Assembly: GCA_044222685.1 (NCBI GenBank) | Contig: JBGAMU010000018.1 | Coordinates: 1 to 53,450, forward strand | DNA from: JAEUPI01 sp044222685 | GTDB lineage: Bacteria > Pseudomonadota > Gammaproteobacteria > Burkholderiales > Burkholderiaceae_C | Direction of reading: 5' to 3' | DNA length: 53,450 nucleotides | Shown: piece after piece, positions 33,893-43,702 of the stretch | Numbering within the stretch: position 1 is the stretch's first letter | How the letters are laid out: each line of letters opens with the position of its first letter | Made by a program: the position numbers and the translations under genes | The notes under the pieces: model-generated | The model's database searches: none | Told to the model about the DNA's origin: nothing | Seen by the model: the letters and a program-made list of their open reading frames with translations, nothing else

Positions 33893-34542
33893 GGCCTCAC
33901 CCTCAGGCTGGCGGCGTCGAGGTAGGCGCCCATGCAGGTGCGCAGCTTGCTCATCGCGTAGCGCAGGCGGCTCTTCGCCGTCTCGAAGTGGATGCCCAGC
34001 GCCCGCGAGATCTCGTCGAGGGCGACGTCGTCCTCGTGGTGCAGCAGGAAGGCGGTCTTCTGCGCCGACGGCAGCTGCTCCAGGCATTCGAGCAGCCGGG
34101 CACCGGCGCGGCGCCAGAACACCTGGTTGTCGATCGCTTCGTCGGGCCGCGGCCAATGATCCCAGGGCACGCCATCGGGCTCGAACGGATCGCCTTCGGT
34201 GGGTTCGTCGCCCAGCGGCTGCTCGCGGCCGCTGCGGCGCAGGACGTCGATGGCGCGGTTGTGCGCCAGCGTGAACAGCCAGGTGCGGAACTGGGCGCCC
34301 CGTCCGTCGTAGCGCTCCTTCGACTGCAGCACGCGCAGCCAGGTGTCCTGGAACACCTCGTCGGCCTGCGCCGCCGCGGTCCGGCCGAGCAGCCGTCGCA
34401 CGAAGCGGTACAGCGCGGCATGGTGGCGCTGGTACAGCCACTCGAACGCCTGCACGTCGCCGGCGGCGAACGCCGCCATCAGGGCGACGTCGTCGTCATC
34501 GGCCTGCGCGGCGGCAGGCGGCAAGCGGAGCGCGTCGTTCAT
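33889..34542 (-). CDS. ECF-type RNA polymerase sigma factor
   Basis: The 217-residue protein is a group 4 (ECF) sigma factor with region 2 (FEWLYQRHHAALYRFVRRLLG, EVFQDTWLRVLQSKERYDGR, FRTWLFTLAHNRAIDVLR) and region 4 (LECLEQLPSAQKTAFLLHHE and the helix-turn-helix DEISRALGIHFETAKSRLRYAM). The linker between them is rather long and acidic (DEPTEGDPFEPDGVPWDHWP). The ATG at 34542 gives normal ECF length; much longer upstream extensions look non-coding. It overlaps the downstream gene by four bases and is divergent from a lipoprotein gene 111 bases away. Confidence 0.93.
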   Translation of the reverse strand: MNDALRLPPAAAQADDDDVALMAAFAAGDVQAFEWLYQRHHAALYRFVRRLLGRTAAAQADEVFQDTWLRVLQSKERYDGRGAQFRTWLFTLAHNRAIDVLRRSGREQPLGDEPTEGDPFEPDGVPWDHWPRPDEAIDNQVFWRRAGARLLECLEQLPSAQKTAFLLHHEDDVALDEISRALGIHFETAKSRLRYAMSKLRTCMGAYLDAASLRVRP

Positions 34543-34653
34543 CGATCGAGCAGTCTGCCATGTCGAGCGGCCGCCAAGACACCGCCCACCAACGGTTGTA
34601 CGTGCCATCTGCCCGGGTGGGGTCAGTCGTGAGCCCGGCGTTACGATGCCTGC

Positions 34654-35064
34654 ATGCCGTGGAGCCGTTCCTTTTCGTGGTTTCGCCGGGCCGCCTCGAC
34701 CTGGGTCCTGGCGATCGGGCTCTGCGCTTGCGGCGGCGGCCTGTACCTGGGCATCGGCGGGGGCGACAACGACCAGCCGCCGACGGTGGCGCTGGCGGCC
34801 AGCGCCAGCGAAGGCCTGCCCGGCGCGGTGGTGCGGCTGGTGGCCGCCGCGACCGACGACTTCGGTGTCGACCAGGTGACGTTCCTGCAACGGGAGGCGA
34901 ACGGCACCGACACCGTGCTGGCCACCGACATCGCCGAGCCCTACCAGCTCGACATCACGCTGCCGAGCGCGCCGTCCGGCACCGTGCTGCGCTACCTGGC
35001 GCGTGCACGCGACGACGTAGGCCAGAGCCGCGACAGCGCGGTGCTCGAGATCATCGTGCGCTGA
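34654..35064 (+). CDS. Lipoprotein with Ig-like/cadherin-like domain
   Basis: The 136-residue product has an N-terminal signal with a lipobox-like LCAC (cysteine at about residue 26), then a Gly-rich stretch and a single beta-sandwich domain of about 90 residues: PPTVALAASASEGLPGAVVR, DDFGVDQVTFL, YQLDITLPS, YLARARDDVGQS. This resembles Ig-like or cadherin-like repeats of bacterial surface proteins, usually found in tandem but single here. Function is unknown. It is divergent from the sigma factor gene and convergent with recQ across 24 bases; it might be a target of the sigma factor, but nothing in the sequence proves it. Confidence 0.75.
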   Translation: MPWSRSFSWFRRAASTWVLAIGLCACGGGLYLGIGGGDNDQPPTVALAASASEGLPGAVVRLVAAATDDFGVDQVTFLQREANGTDTVLATDIAEPYQLDITLPSAPSGTVLRYLARARDDVGQSRDSAVLEIIVR

Positions 35065-35088
35065 CGCGCTGCGGGGCCGCAAGGGTCG

Positions 35089-36954
<1,866 letters not shown>

Positions 36955-37043
36955 GAGCCCACAATGGTAGCGGCTGGCCGCGCAGGCCTGCCTCCTGCAT
37001 CGCCGTAGCCTGTCTCCACCACTCAAGCCGCCCGATCATCGCC

Positions 37044-37532
37044 ATGCCCAAGACCATCGACGAACTGCGCGCCGAGTTGATCCGCAACGTCAACGACATT
37101 GCCTTGCAGCGACAGCACAGGGAGCCGCTGTACGACACCCTGTGCGGCGGTGTGTCCGACGGCACGCGCGCCAGCAAGCTCGGCGCCGGCTACGACGTGC
37201 TCGCACCGGGCAGGCGCGGCTGCCCCTACCACTATCACCACGCGCAGGAGGAGCTCTTCGTGGTGCTCGAGGGCCAGGGCAGCCTGCGCGTCGACGGGCA
37301 GATGGTGCCGGTGCGCGCGGGCGATGTGGTGTTCATTCCGCCCGGTGCGGAGTATCCGCACCAGTTCGTCAACACCTCCGACGCGCCGATGAAGTACCTG
37401 AGCATCAGCACGCAGGAGCGGCCCGAACTGTGCGTCTACCCCGACTCCGGCAAGTACATGGCCTACGTGAAGGGCTATCACGGCCTGAACCGGCAGGCGG
37501 CCAACCTCGACTACTGGGACGGCGAGCCGTAA
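37044..37532 (+). CDS. Small cupin-domain protein
   Basis: The 162-residue protein is a single cupin barrel. The two metal motifs are visible: PYHYHHAQEELFVVLEGQG (motif 1, with His-His and Glu) and PPGAEYPHQFVNTSDAPMKYL (motif 2, with His). A helical N-terminus (TIDELRAELIRNVNDIALQR) and a C-terminal extension ending LDYWDGEP frame the barrel. Cupins of this size include isomerases, dioxygenases and binding proteins; the substrate cannot be named. It stands alone, divergent from recQ and 158 bases before ssb. Confidence 0.85.
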   Translation: MPKTIDELRAELIRNVNDIALQRQHREPLYDTLCGGVSDGTRASKLGAGYDVLAPGRRGCPYHYHHAQEELFVVLEGQGSLRVDGQMVPVRAGDVVFIPPGAEYPHQFVNTSDAPMKYLSISTQERPELCVYPDSGKYMAYVKGYHGLNRQAANLDYWDGEP

Positions 37533-37690
37533 CGGTTGACACCCTGAAGCGGGCCCACTCGCGGGGGAGTGCCCTTCGCCCGTGAGGGCGATGGCCCAGC
37601 CAGGTCGCCTCGCTATGATGACCGGCATCGGGCTCGCGGTGGACGGCGGCCCCGCCACAAGACACTCATACACCTCAAGGAGCGCTAGTC

Positions 37691-38164
37691 ATGGCATCGG
37701 TCAACAAGGTCATCCTGATCGGCAATCTCGGCCGCGACCCGGAGGTGCGTTACACGCCCAACGGCGCGGCGGTGTGCAACGTCAGCGTGGCCACCACCCG
37801 CAACTGGAAGAGCAAGGACAGCGGCGAGAAGCAGGAAGAGACCGAATGGCACCGCGTCGTCTTCTATGACCGCCTGGCCGAGATCGCCGGCGAATACCTC
37901 AAGAAGGGTCGGCCGATCTACGTCGAAGGCCGTCTGAAGACGCGCAAGTGGCAGGACAAGGAAGGCAAGGACAACTACACCACCGAGATCATCGCCGAGC
38001 AGATGCAGATGCTCGGCAGCCGCGAGGGCATGGGCGGCGGCGGCGGTGGCGGCGACGATCATGGCGAGCCGCGCAGCGCGCCGGCACCCCGCGCGCCGGC
38101 GAGCAAGCCCGCCGCCAAGAGCGCCACCGGCTTCGACGACATGGACGACGACATTCCGTTCTGA
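37691..38164 (+). CDS. ssb: Single-stranded DNA-binding protein
   Basis: SSB coats single-stranded DNA and recruits repair proteins through its tail. The 157-residue product has the OB fold (about 1-110, beginning MASVNKVILIGNLGRDPEVR), a Gly-rich then Pro/Ala-rich linker, and the acidic tip DDDIPF that binds partner proteins such as RecQ. AAGGAG lies before the ATG. A strong terminator follows, so the gene is probably transcribed alone. The 158 bases before it hold a TATGAT -10-like element (37614-37619) without a good -35. Confidence 0.97.
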   Translation: MASVNKVILIGNLGRDPEVRYTPNGAAVCNVSVATTRNWKSKDSGEKQEETEWHRVVFYDRLAEIAGEYLKKGRPIYVEGRLKTRKWQDKEGKDNYTTEIIAEQMQMLGSREGMGGGGGGGDDHGEPRSAPAPRAPASKPAAKSATGFDDMDDDIPF

Positions 38165-38182
38165 TCGCCGCCTGCGTCTCGC

Positions 38183-38214
38183 GACACCCCGCTGCGGCGG
38201 GGTGTCCTGCTTTT
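38183..38214 (+). terminator. Rho-independent terminator after ssb
   Basis: GACACCCCGC-TGCG-GCGGGGTGTC is a perfect 10-bp stem with a tetraloop (38183-38206), followed by CTGCTTTT. It separates ssb from the RND efflux operon. Confidence 0.8.
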
Positions 38215-38250
38215 GGGTCCACGGCCGCAGTGGTCCGGCGAAGCTTGGGC

Positions 38251-38296
38251 TTGATACCCTGGCCCGTATCTGCTAATATACCCTTATGGGTATCAA
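38251..38296 (+). promoter_or_regulatory. Leaderless promoter bracketed by an inverted repeat (candidate CsoR-type operator)
   Basis: TTGATA (38251-38256) and TAATAT (38274-38279) form -35 and -10 elements with 17-base spacing; the start would be at about 38286, the A of the ATG, and no Shine-Dalgarno sequence precedes it. A perfect 9-bp inverted repeat, TTGATACCC (38251-38259) and GGGTATCAA (38288-38296), covers the -35 and the start codon. An inner ATACCC (38278-38283) pairs with GGGTAT (38288-38293) across TTAT. ATACCC/GGGTAT halves resemble CsoR/CstR-family operators, and a CsoR-family gene lies in this operon. Confidence 0.7.
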
Positions 38297-39344
38297 ATCA
38301 CCTGTCACCGTGACCACGGCAGCCTGGGTCGCCGGGCTGTTCCTTGCCGCCACCGCGCTCGCCGAGCCAGTGCCGGTGCTCACCGTCGCGCCGCAGTCCG
38401 CTGCCGTCGCCTTCGAGCTCGAGGGCGTGGTGCAGGCGGTGCGCCAGGCCACGCTGGCCGCCCAGGTGGGCGGCAACGTGATCAGCCTGCCGGTGAAGGC
38501 CGGTGACCGGATCAAGGCCGGCCAGCTGGTGGCGCGCCTCGATGCACGCGACGCGCAGGCCGCGCTGCAGCGCAGCGATGCCGGCGTGGTGCAGGCCGAT
38601 GGTGTGCTGCGCAGCGCCAGGCTGGCGGTCGAGCGCAACCGCGAGCTGCGCCGCCAGGGCTTCATCAGTCAGGCCGCACTCGACGCGGCCGAGACCGAAC
38701 TCTCCACCGCACAGGCTGGCGCCGACCAGGCCCGCGCGGCGCGCAGCCAGGCGGCGCTGGCACAGGGCTACGCAACGCTGACTGCGCCGTTCGACGCGCT
38801 GGTACTCGCCACCCATGTCGAGACCGGCGACCTGGCTATGCCCGGCCGCGCCGTGGCCACGCTTTACGCACCCGGCGTCCTGCGCGTCGTGGTGCAGGTA
38901 CCCGCCTCGCGAGCGGCCGCGGCCCGCGCGGCCCAGCGCCTGGGCGTGCGCCTGCCCGACGGCAGCCTGGCACGGCCGGTGCAGCAGACGTTCTTGCCGA
39001 GCACCGACCCGGTGTCGCAGACGGTGGAGCTGCGGCTCGACCTCGACGCGCGGGGCGCGGCGGGGCTGGTGCCGGGTCAGGCGCTCGCGGTGCAGTTCGA
39101 GGGCGGAGCCGCCGGGGGTCACGCGCCGTCGGCGCCGTGGTTGCCACGCAGCGCGGTATTGCAGCGCGGCGAACTGACCGCCGTGTACGTGGCCAGCGGA
39201 GACGCGTTCGTCCTGCGCAGCGTACGTACCGGCACGCCAGGCGCCGACGGACGGGTGCCGGTGTGGGCGGGCGTGCAACCCGGCGAGCGCGTCGCCGCCG
39301 ACGCCGTGCGTGCCGGCCTGATCGGCGCCACGCCGGCGCGTTGA
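38286..39344 (+). CDS. RND efflux periplasmic adaptor (membrane fusion protein)
   Basis: The 352-residue adaptor bridges an inner-membrane RND pump to an outer-membrane channel. It has a signal peptide ending near ALAEP (residue 26), a barrel-sandwich half-motif (LAAQVGGNVISLPVKAGDRIKAGQLVARLDAR), a coiled-coil hairpin (about 85-155), and the returning lipoyl half (ATLTAPFDALVLATHVETGDLAMPG is split by its Val/Ala strand). The signal has a single Lys, so the GTG nine codons in is not a better start. It lies 7 bases before the pump gene, which begins with ATG 39352. No outer-membrane factor is encoded nearby. Confidence 0.93.
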   Translation: MGIKSPVTVTTAAWVAGLFLAATALAEPVPVLTVAPQSAAVAFELEGVVQAVRQATLAAQVGGNVISLPVKAGDRIKAGQLVARLDARDAQAALQRSDAGVVQADGVLRSARLAVERNRELRRQGFISQAALDAAETELSTAQAGADQARAARSQAALAQGYATLTAPFDALVLATHVETGDLAMPGRAVATLYAPGVLRVVVQVPASRAAAARAAQRLGVRLPDGSLARPVQQTFLPSTDPVSQTVELRLDLDARGAAGLVPGQALAVQFEGGAAGGHAPSAPWLPRSAVLQRGELTAVYVASGDAFVLRSVRTGTPGADGRVPVWAGVQPGERVAADAVRAGLIGATPAR

Positions 39345-39351
39345 GGTCGCG

Positions 39352-42300
39352 ATGACCACCCACCCCGACACGACCCTCGGCATCTCGGGCCGGCTGGCGC
39401 GCGCCTTCCAGGCCAATGCCATCACGCCGCTGCTGGCGCTGGTGCTGCTGCTGATGGGGCTGTTCGCCGCGCTGATCACACCGCGCGAGGAGGAGCCGCA
39501 GATCAACGTCACGATGGCCAATGTGATCGTGGCGTTTCCGGGCGCGTCGAGCACCGACGTGCAGAACATGGTGGCGCGGCCGGCCGAGCAGGTGCTGAGC
39601 CAGATTGCCGGCGTCGAGCACACCAGCTCGGTGTCGCGTACCGGCGTGGCCGTGATGACGGTGCAGTTCAAGGTCGGCGTGCCGCGTACCGAGGCGCTGG
39701 TGCGGCTGTACGACGTGCTCAACGCCAATCAGGACTGGCTGCCGCGCGAGCTCGGCACGCTGGCGCCGATCGTCAAGCCCAAGGGGATCGACGACGTGCC
39801 GATCCTGTCGCTCACGCTGTGGCGGCGCGATGCCGCCAGCGCGCTCGACCTGCAGGGCGTGGCACACACGCTGGAAACTGAACTCAAGCGAGTGCCCGGC
39901 ACGCGCGAGGTGCAGACATTGGGTGCGCCCGGCCGTGTGCTGCAGGTGGCGCTCGATCCGGCCCGGCTGCGCGAGCGCGGCGTCGACGTGGCGCGGCTGC
40001 GCGCGACGATCGCCGCGGCCAACCTGGGGATGCCCTCGGGTGCGGTGCTCGATGGCGCGGCCGGGCAGAAGGCGCAGATGCTGGCGGTGCAGACCGGCGA
40101 GTTCCTGCGCTCGGTCGATGACCTCGCCGACCTGGTCGTGGGCGTGCAGGCCGGTCGCCCGGTGTACCTGCGCGAGGTGGCGCGCATCGAGCCGGCCGCC
40201 GCACAACCTGGCGCATTCGTGTGGTTCACGCCCGGGGCCGCCACCGCGGCGTCCGGCGCCGCAGCCGGCGCAGTGCATCCGGCCCTCACGCTGGCGGTGA
40301 CCAAGAAGCCCGGCCAGAACGCCGTCGACGTGGCGCGCGCGCTGCGCGTGCGGCTCGACGAGCTGCGCAACACCGTGCTGCCGCCCGACGTGCAGATGAC
40401 GGTGACGCGCGACTATGGCGAGACGGCGGCCGACAAGGCCAACAAGCTGATCAGCAAGCTCGCCTTCGCCACCGCGTCGGTGATCGTGCTCGTCGGCCTG
40501 GCGCTCGGCCGGCGCGAGGCGGTGATCGTCGGCGCGGCGGTGATCCTCACGCTGACGGCCACGCTGTTCGCATCGTGGGCCTGGGGCTTCACGCTGAACC
40601 GGGTGTCGCTGTTCGCCCTGATCTTCTCGATCGGCATCCTGGTCGACGACGCGATCGTGGTGGTCGAGAACATCCATCGCCACCAGCAGCTCGAGCCCGG
40701 CAAGCCGCTGCGCGAGATCATTCCGCTGGCGGTCGACGAAGTCGGCGGACCGACCATCCTGGCCACGCTGACGGTGATCGCCGCGCTGCTGCCGATGGCC
40801 TTCGTGTCGGGGCTGATGGGTCCGTACATGAGCCCGATCCCGATCAACTCCTCGCTCGGCATGGCGCTGTCGCTGGCGATCGCCTTCACAGTCACCCCTT
40901 GGCTGGCGCTGAAGCTGATGAAGCCGCATGCCGCGGGCAGCAGCCACGCACCGGCCGGCCTGACCGGCCGGCTACAAGGCCTGTCGCAGCGGCTGCTGAT
41001 GCCGCTGCTGCTGAGCGCACGCAAGCGCTGGCTGCTGGCCGGCGGCATCGTGGCGGCGCTGCTGCTGAGCGTCGGACTGGCTGCCGTGCAGGCCGTGGTG
41101 ATGAAGATGCTGCCGTTCGACAACAAGTCGGAGTTCCAGGTGATCGTCGACATGCCGGCCGGCACGCCGCTGGAGGACACCGCCAGCGCGCTGCAGGCGA
41201 TGGGCAGCTTCCTGGCCAGACAGCCCGAGGTGCGCGACCTGCAGGCCTATGCCGGCACGGCGGCACCGATCACGTTCAACGGCCTGGTTCGCCAGTACTT
41301 CCTACGCGCCGACGCCGAAGTGGGCGACCTGCAGGTGAACCTCGTCGACAAGGCGCACCGCCATGAGCAGAGCCACGCGATCGCGCAGCGGCTGCGGCCG
41401 GAGCTGGAGAAGATCGCGGCGCCATTCGAGGCCCGCATCAAGGTCGTCGAAGTGCCGCCGGGGCCGCCGGTGCTGAGCCCGCTGGTGGCCGAGGTCTACG
41501 GCCCCGACGAGGCCGGTCGCCAGCAGCTGGCGCAGCGCCTGGCCGCCGCGTTCGCGGCCACGCCGACGGTGGTGGGCGTCGACAGCTCGCTGAAGGAAGA
41601 CGCGCCGCGCGCCTTCATCCGCGTGCAGCGCCAGCGCGCCGAATCGCTCGGCATCGCCGTGTCGCAGGTGGCGCAAACGGTGCATGCCGCGCTGTCGGGC
41701 AGCGACGCGGCCTACCTGCACGACGGCCAGTCCAAGTACCCGGTGCCGGTGCGGCTGCAGCTGCCGCGCGATGCACAGATCGGCCTCGATGCGCTGCTGG
41801 CGCTGCCGCTGCGCACCGCCAGCGGCCAGCTGGTGCCGCTGTCGGAGCTGGTGCGCGTCGAGCGCGGCGTGATCGACAAGCCACTCTTCACCAAGGACCT
41901 GCAAGGCGTGAGCTACGTGGTTGGCGATGTCGCCGGCGGCACCGACTCGCCGCTCTACGGCCTGGCGGCGATCCGCTCGCGGTTGCAGGCGGCAGCGCTG
42001 CCGGGCACGGGCGCGATCGGCGAGTACTGGATCTCGCAGCCGGGCGACCCGTACCGGCAGTACGCGATCAAATGGGACGGCGAGTGGCAGGTCACCTACG
42101 AGACCTTCCGCGACATGGGCGCGGCCTACGCGGTGGGCCTGGTGCTGATCTACCTGCTGGTGGTGGCGCAGTTCAAGAGCTATGTCACGCCGCTGGTGAT
42201 CATGGCGCCGATCCCGCTCACGCTGATCGGCGTGATGCCCGGGCACGCGCTGCTCGGCGCGCAGTTCACCGCCACCTCGATGATCGGCATGATCGCGCTG

Positions 42301-42609
42301 GCCGGCATCATCGTGCGCAACTCGATCCTGCTGGTCGACTTCATCGAGCTGCAGGTCAAGGGCGGCATGCCGTTCAAGCAGGCTGTGGTGGCCTCGGCGG
42401 CGGTGCGTGCGCAGCCGATCGCGCTGACCGCACTGGCCGCGATGCTCGGCGCCTTCTTCATCCTCGACGATCCGATCTTCAACGGTCTTGCCGTCTCGTT
42501 GATCTTCGGCATCTTCGTCTCCACCGCATTGACGCTGGTGGTGATCCCGGTTCTCTACTACGCCGTGTACCGGCGACATCACGAACCTTCACCAGGAGTC
42601 TCCTCATGA
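39352..42609 (+). CDS. RND-family efflux permease
   Basis: The 1085-residue proton-driven pump has the twelve-helix RND plan with two large periplasmic loops. Recognisable segments are ITPREEEPQINVTMANVIV after helix 1, FPGASSTDVQNMVARPAEQ, the proton-relay helix 4 GILVDDAIVVVENIHRH with the paired aspartates, and the C-terminal IVRNSILLVDFIELQ. Sequence type is closer to the HAE-like group with REEEP than to AcrB or CzcA, and the substrate cannot be read from it. Its stop overlaps the next start (ATGA), tying the pump to a small DUF2892 protein. Confidence 0.95.
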   Translation: MTTHPDTTLGISGRLARAFQANAITPLLALVLLLMGLFAALITPREEEPQINVTMANVIVAFPGASSTDVQNMVARPAEQVLSQIAGVEHTSSVSRTGVAVMTVQFKVGVPRTEALVRLYDVLNANQDWLPRELGTLAPIVKPKGIDDVPILSLTLWRRDAASALDLQGVAHTLETELKRVPGTREVQTLGAPGRVLQVALDPARLRERGVDVARLRATIAAANLGMPSGAVLDGAAGQKAQMLAVQTGEFLRSVDDLADLVVGVQAGRPVYLREVARIEPAAAQPGAFVWFTPGAATAASGAAAGAVHPALTLAVTKKPGQNAVDVARALRVRLDELRNTVLPPDVQMTVTRDYGETAADKANKLISKLAFATASVIVLVGLALGRREAVIVGAAVILTLTATLFASWAWGFTLNRVSLFALIFSIGILVDDAIVVVENIHRHQQLEPGKPLREIIPLAVDEVGGPTILATLTVIAALLPMAFVSGLMGPYMSPIPINSSLGMALSLAIAFTVTPWLALKLMKPHAAGSSHAPAGLTGRLQGLSQRLLMPLLLSARKRWLLAGGIVAALLLSVGLAAVQAVVMKMLPFDNKSEFQVIVDMPAGTPLEDTASALQAMGSFLARQPEVRDLQAYAGTAAPITFNGLVRQYFLRADAEVGDLQVNLVDKAHRHEQSHAIAQRLRPELEKIAAPFEARIKVVEVPPGPPVLSPLVAEVYGPDEAGRQQLAQRLAAAFAATPTVVGVDSSLKEDAPRAFIRVQRQRAESLGIAVSQVAQTVHAALSGSDAAYLHDGQSKYPVPVRLQLPRDAQIGLDALLALPLRTASGQLVPLSELVRVERGVIDKPLFTKDLQGVSYVVGDVAGGTDSPLYGLAAIRSRLQAAALPGTGAIGEYWISQPGDPYRQYAIKWDGEWQVTYETFRDMGAAYAVGLVLIYLLVVAQFKSYVTPLVIMAPIPLTLIGVMPGHALLGAQFTATSMIGMIALAGIIVRNSILLVDFIELQVKGGMPFKQAVVASAAVRAQPIALTALAAMLGAFFILDDPIFNGLAVSLIFGIFVSTALTLVVIPVLYYAVYRRHHEPSPGVSS

Positions 42610-42824
42610 CCATCGACCGTCTGATCCATGTCTTTGCCGGCAGCTTCATCCTGCTGTCCCTTGCCCTCGGCATCGAGGGCAGCCCGCTGTTCGTCAGCCG
42701 CTGGGCGCTGGCGTTCACCGCCTTCGTCGGGGCCAATCTGCTGCAGTTCGGCTTCTCGCAGGTCTGCCCGCTGGGCTGGATCCTCAAGAAGCTGGGCGTG
42801 CCCGCCACGGCGGCGGCGCGCTGA
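42606..42824 (+). CDS. DUF2892 (YgaP-like) small membrane protein
   Basis: The 72-residue protein starts MTIDRLIHVFAGSFILLSLA and has two membrane helices (about 8-25 and 32-50) followed by the family signature CPLGWILKKLGV. DUF2892 is the membrane part of YgaP, a rhodanese that handles persulfide sulfur, and solo copies commonly sit beside rhodanese or CsoR-like genes. AGGAG lies about nine bases upstream, and the start overlaps the pump stop. The pairing with a CsoR-family regulator and OsmC points to sulfur or thiol stress, by inference. Confidence 0.88.
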   Translation: MTIDRLIHVFAGSFILLSLALGIEGSPLFVSRWALAFTAFVGANLLQFGFSQVCPLGWILKKLGVPATAAAR

Positions 42825-42877
42825 GACCGGGCCCGCGGCATCACGACGGGGCGATCCACAATGGCAGCTGAACGAAC

Positions 42878-42889
42878 ACCCCCAGGGGT
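42878..42889 (+). promoter_or_regulatory. Dyad upstream of the CsoR-family gene
   Basis: ACCCC-CA-GGGGT is a perfect 5-bp inverted repeat 16 bases before the regulator's start. It shares the C-tract/G-tract character of the half-sites at the operon promoter and could serve autoregulation, or it could be a chance G/C-rich palindrome. Confidence 0.35.
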
Positions 42890-42905
42890 TTGGGAGTCCT
42901 GCGCC

Positions 42906-43193
42906 ATGGCCCGCCTGACCGATGAAGCCGCCCGTACCGAACTGCTCAACCGTCTCAAGCGCGCCGAAGGCCAGCTGCGCGGCGTGCAGCGGATGATCGA
43001 GAGCGGCGAACCGTGCCTCGATATCGCCGGCCAGATGGCCGCCGTGCGCAAGGCGCTCGACAGCGCCTACGTGCGCATGACCGTGTGCTTCATGCAGCAG
43101 GAACTGCAGAGCCTCGCACCGGACGCCAAGCGCGAGCAGGCGCTCGCCGGGGTGCTGGACGAAGTTCAGACGCTGCTGGGCAAGGTGCGCTGA
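42906..43193 (+). CDS. CsoR/FrmR-family (DUF156) transcriptional repressor
   Basis: This 95-residue all-helical repressor belongs to the CsoR/RcnR/FrmR/CstR family, which senses Cu+, Ni2+, formaldehyde or persulfides and releases its operator. The core LLNRLKRAEGQLRGVQRMIESG and CLDIAGQMAAVRKALDSAYVRM are clear. Cys37 matches the first ligand cysteine of CsoR, but by hand alignment the canonical HxxxC pair is replaced by Phe62 and Glu66, while an extra Cys61 sits one residue before the His position. The ligand is therefore uncertain. ATG 42906 fits the family start. Confidence 0.92.
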   Translation: MARLTDEAARTELLNRLKRAEGQLRGVQRMIESGEPCLDIAGQMAAVRKALDSAYVRMTVCFMQQELQSLAPDAKREQALAGVLDEVQTLLGKVR

Positions 43194-43245
43194 AGCGCTG
43201 CCTGCTGGCCGCCTCTGCTGCACATACGCCGACAAGGAGTCTTCG

Positions 43246-43695
43246 ATGAGTCAGGACCGCGTGACCGTGCAACTGGCACAGCGCCAGGACTACCAGTTCC
43301 AGAACCATTTCGGCGAGGCGGTGCCGCCATTGATCACCGACGAGCCGGCGCCGCTCGGCGCGGGCAGCGGGCCGTCGCCGGTGCAGTTGCTGGCCTCGGC
43401 CGTGGGCAACTGCCTGGCGGCGTCGCTGCTGTTCGCGCTGCGCAAGTTCAACCCGCAGGCGGCCGGTGACATCCGCGCCGAGGTCAGCGCCGAGACCAGT
43501 CGCAACGCCGAACGGCGGCTTCGCGTCACCGCGATGACCGTGCGGCTCACGCTCGGCATGCCGGTGCAGGGCCTGCAGCATCTCGACCGCGCGCTGGCCG
43601 GCTTCGAGGACTTCTGCACCGTGACCGGCAGCGTGCGCGCCGCCATTCCGGTGGCCGTGCAGGTGTTCGACGCGCAGGGCGCTCCACTCAAGTGA
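43246..43695 (+). CDS. OsmC/Ohr-family thiol peroxidase
   Basis: The 149-residue protein is an OsmC-type peroxidase, reducing organic or sulfur-based peroxides with a pair of redox cysteines. Both are present: VGNCLAASLLFAL (about Cys59) and FEDFCTVTGSVR (about Cys125), with the conserved helix between. The N-terminal strand region carries FQNHFGEAVPPLITDEPAPLG. AAGGAG lies before the ATG. It follows the CsoR-family gene after 52 bases. Position in an operon with DUF2892 and a CsoR homologue supports a thiol or persulfide role. Confidence 0.92.
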   Translation: MSQDRVTVQLAQRQDYQFQNHFGEAVPPLITDEPAPLGAGSGPSPVQLLASAVGNCLAASLLFALRKFNPQAAGDIRAEVSAETSRNAERRLRVTAMTVRLTLGMPVQGLQHLDRALAGFEDFCTVTGSVRAAIPVAVQVFDAQGAPLK

Positions 43696-43702
43696 GCCAG
43701 TG

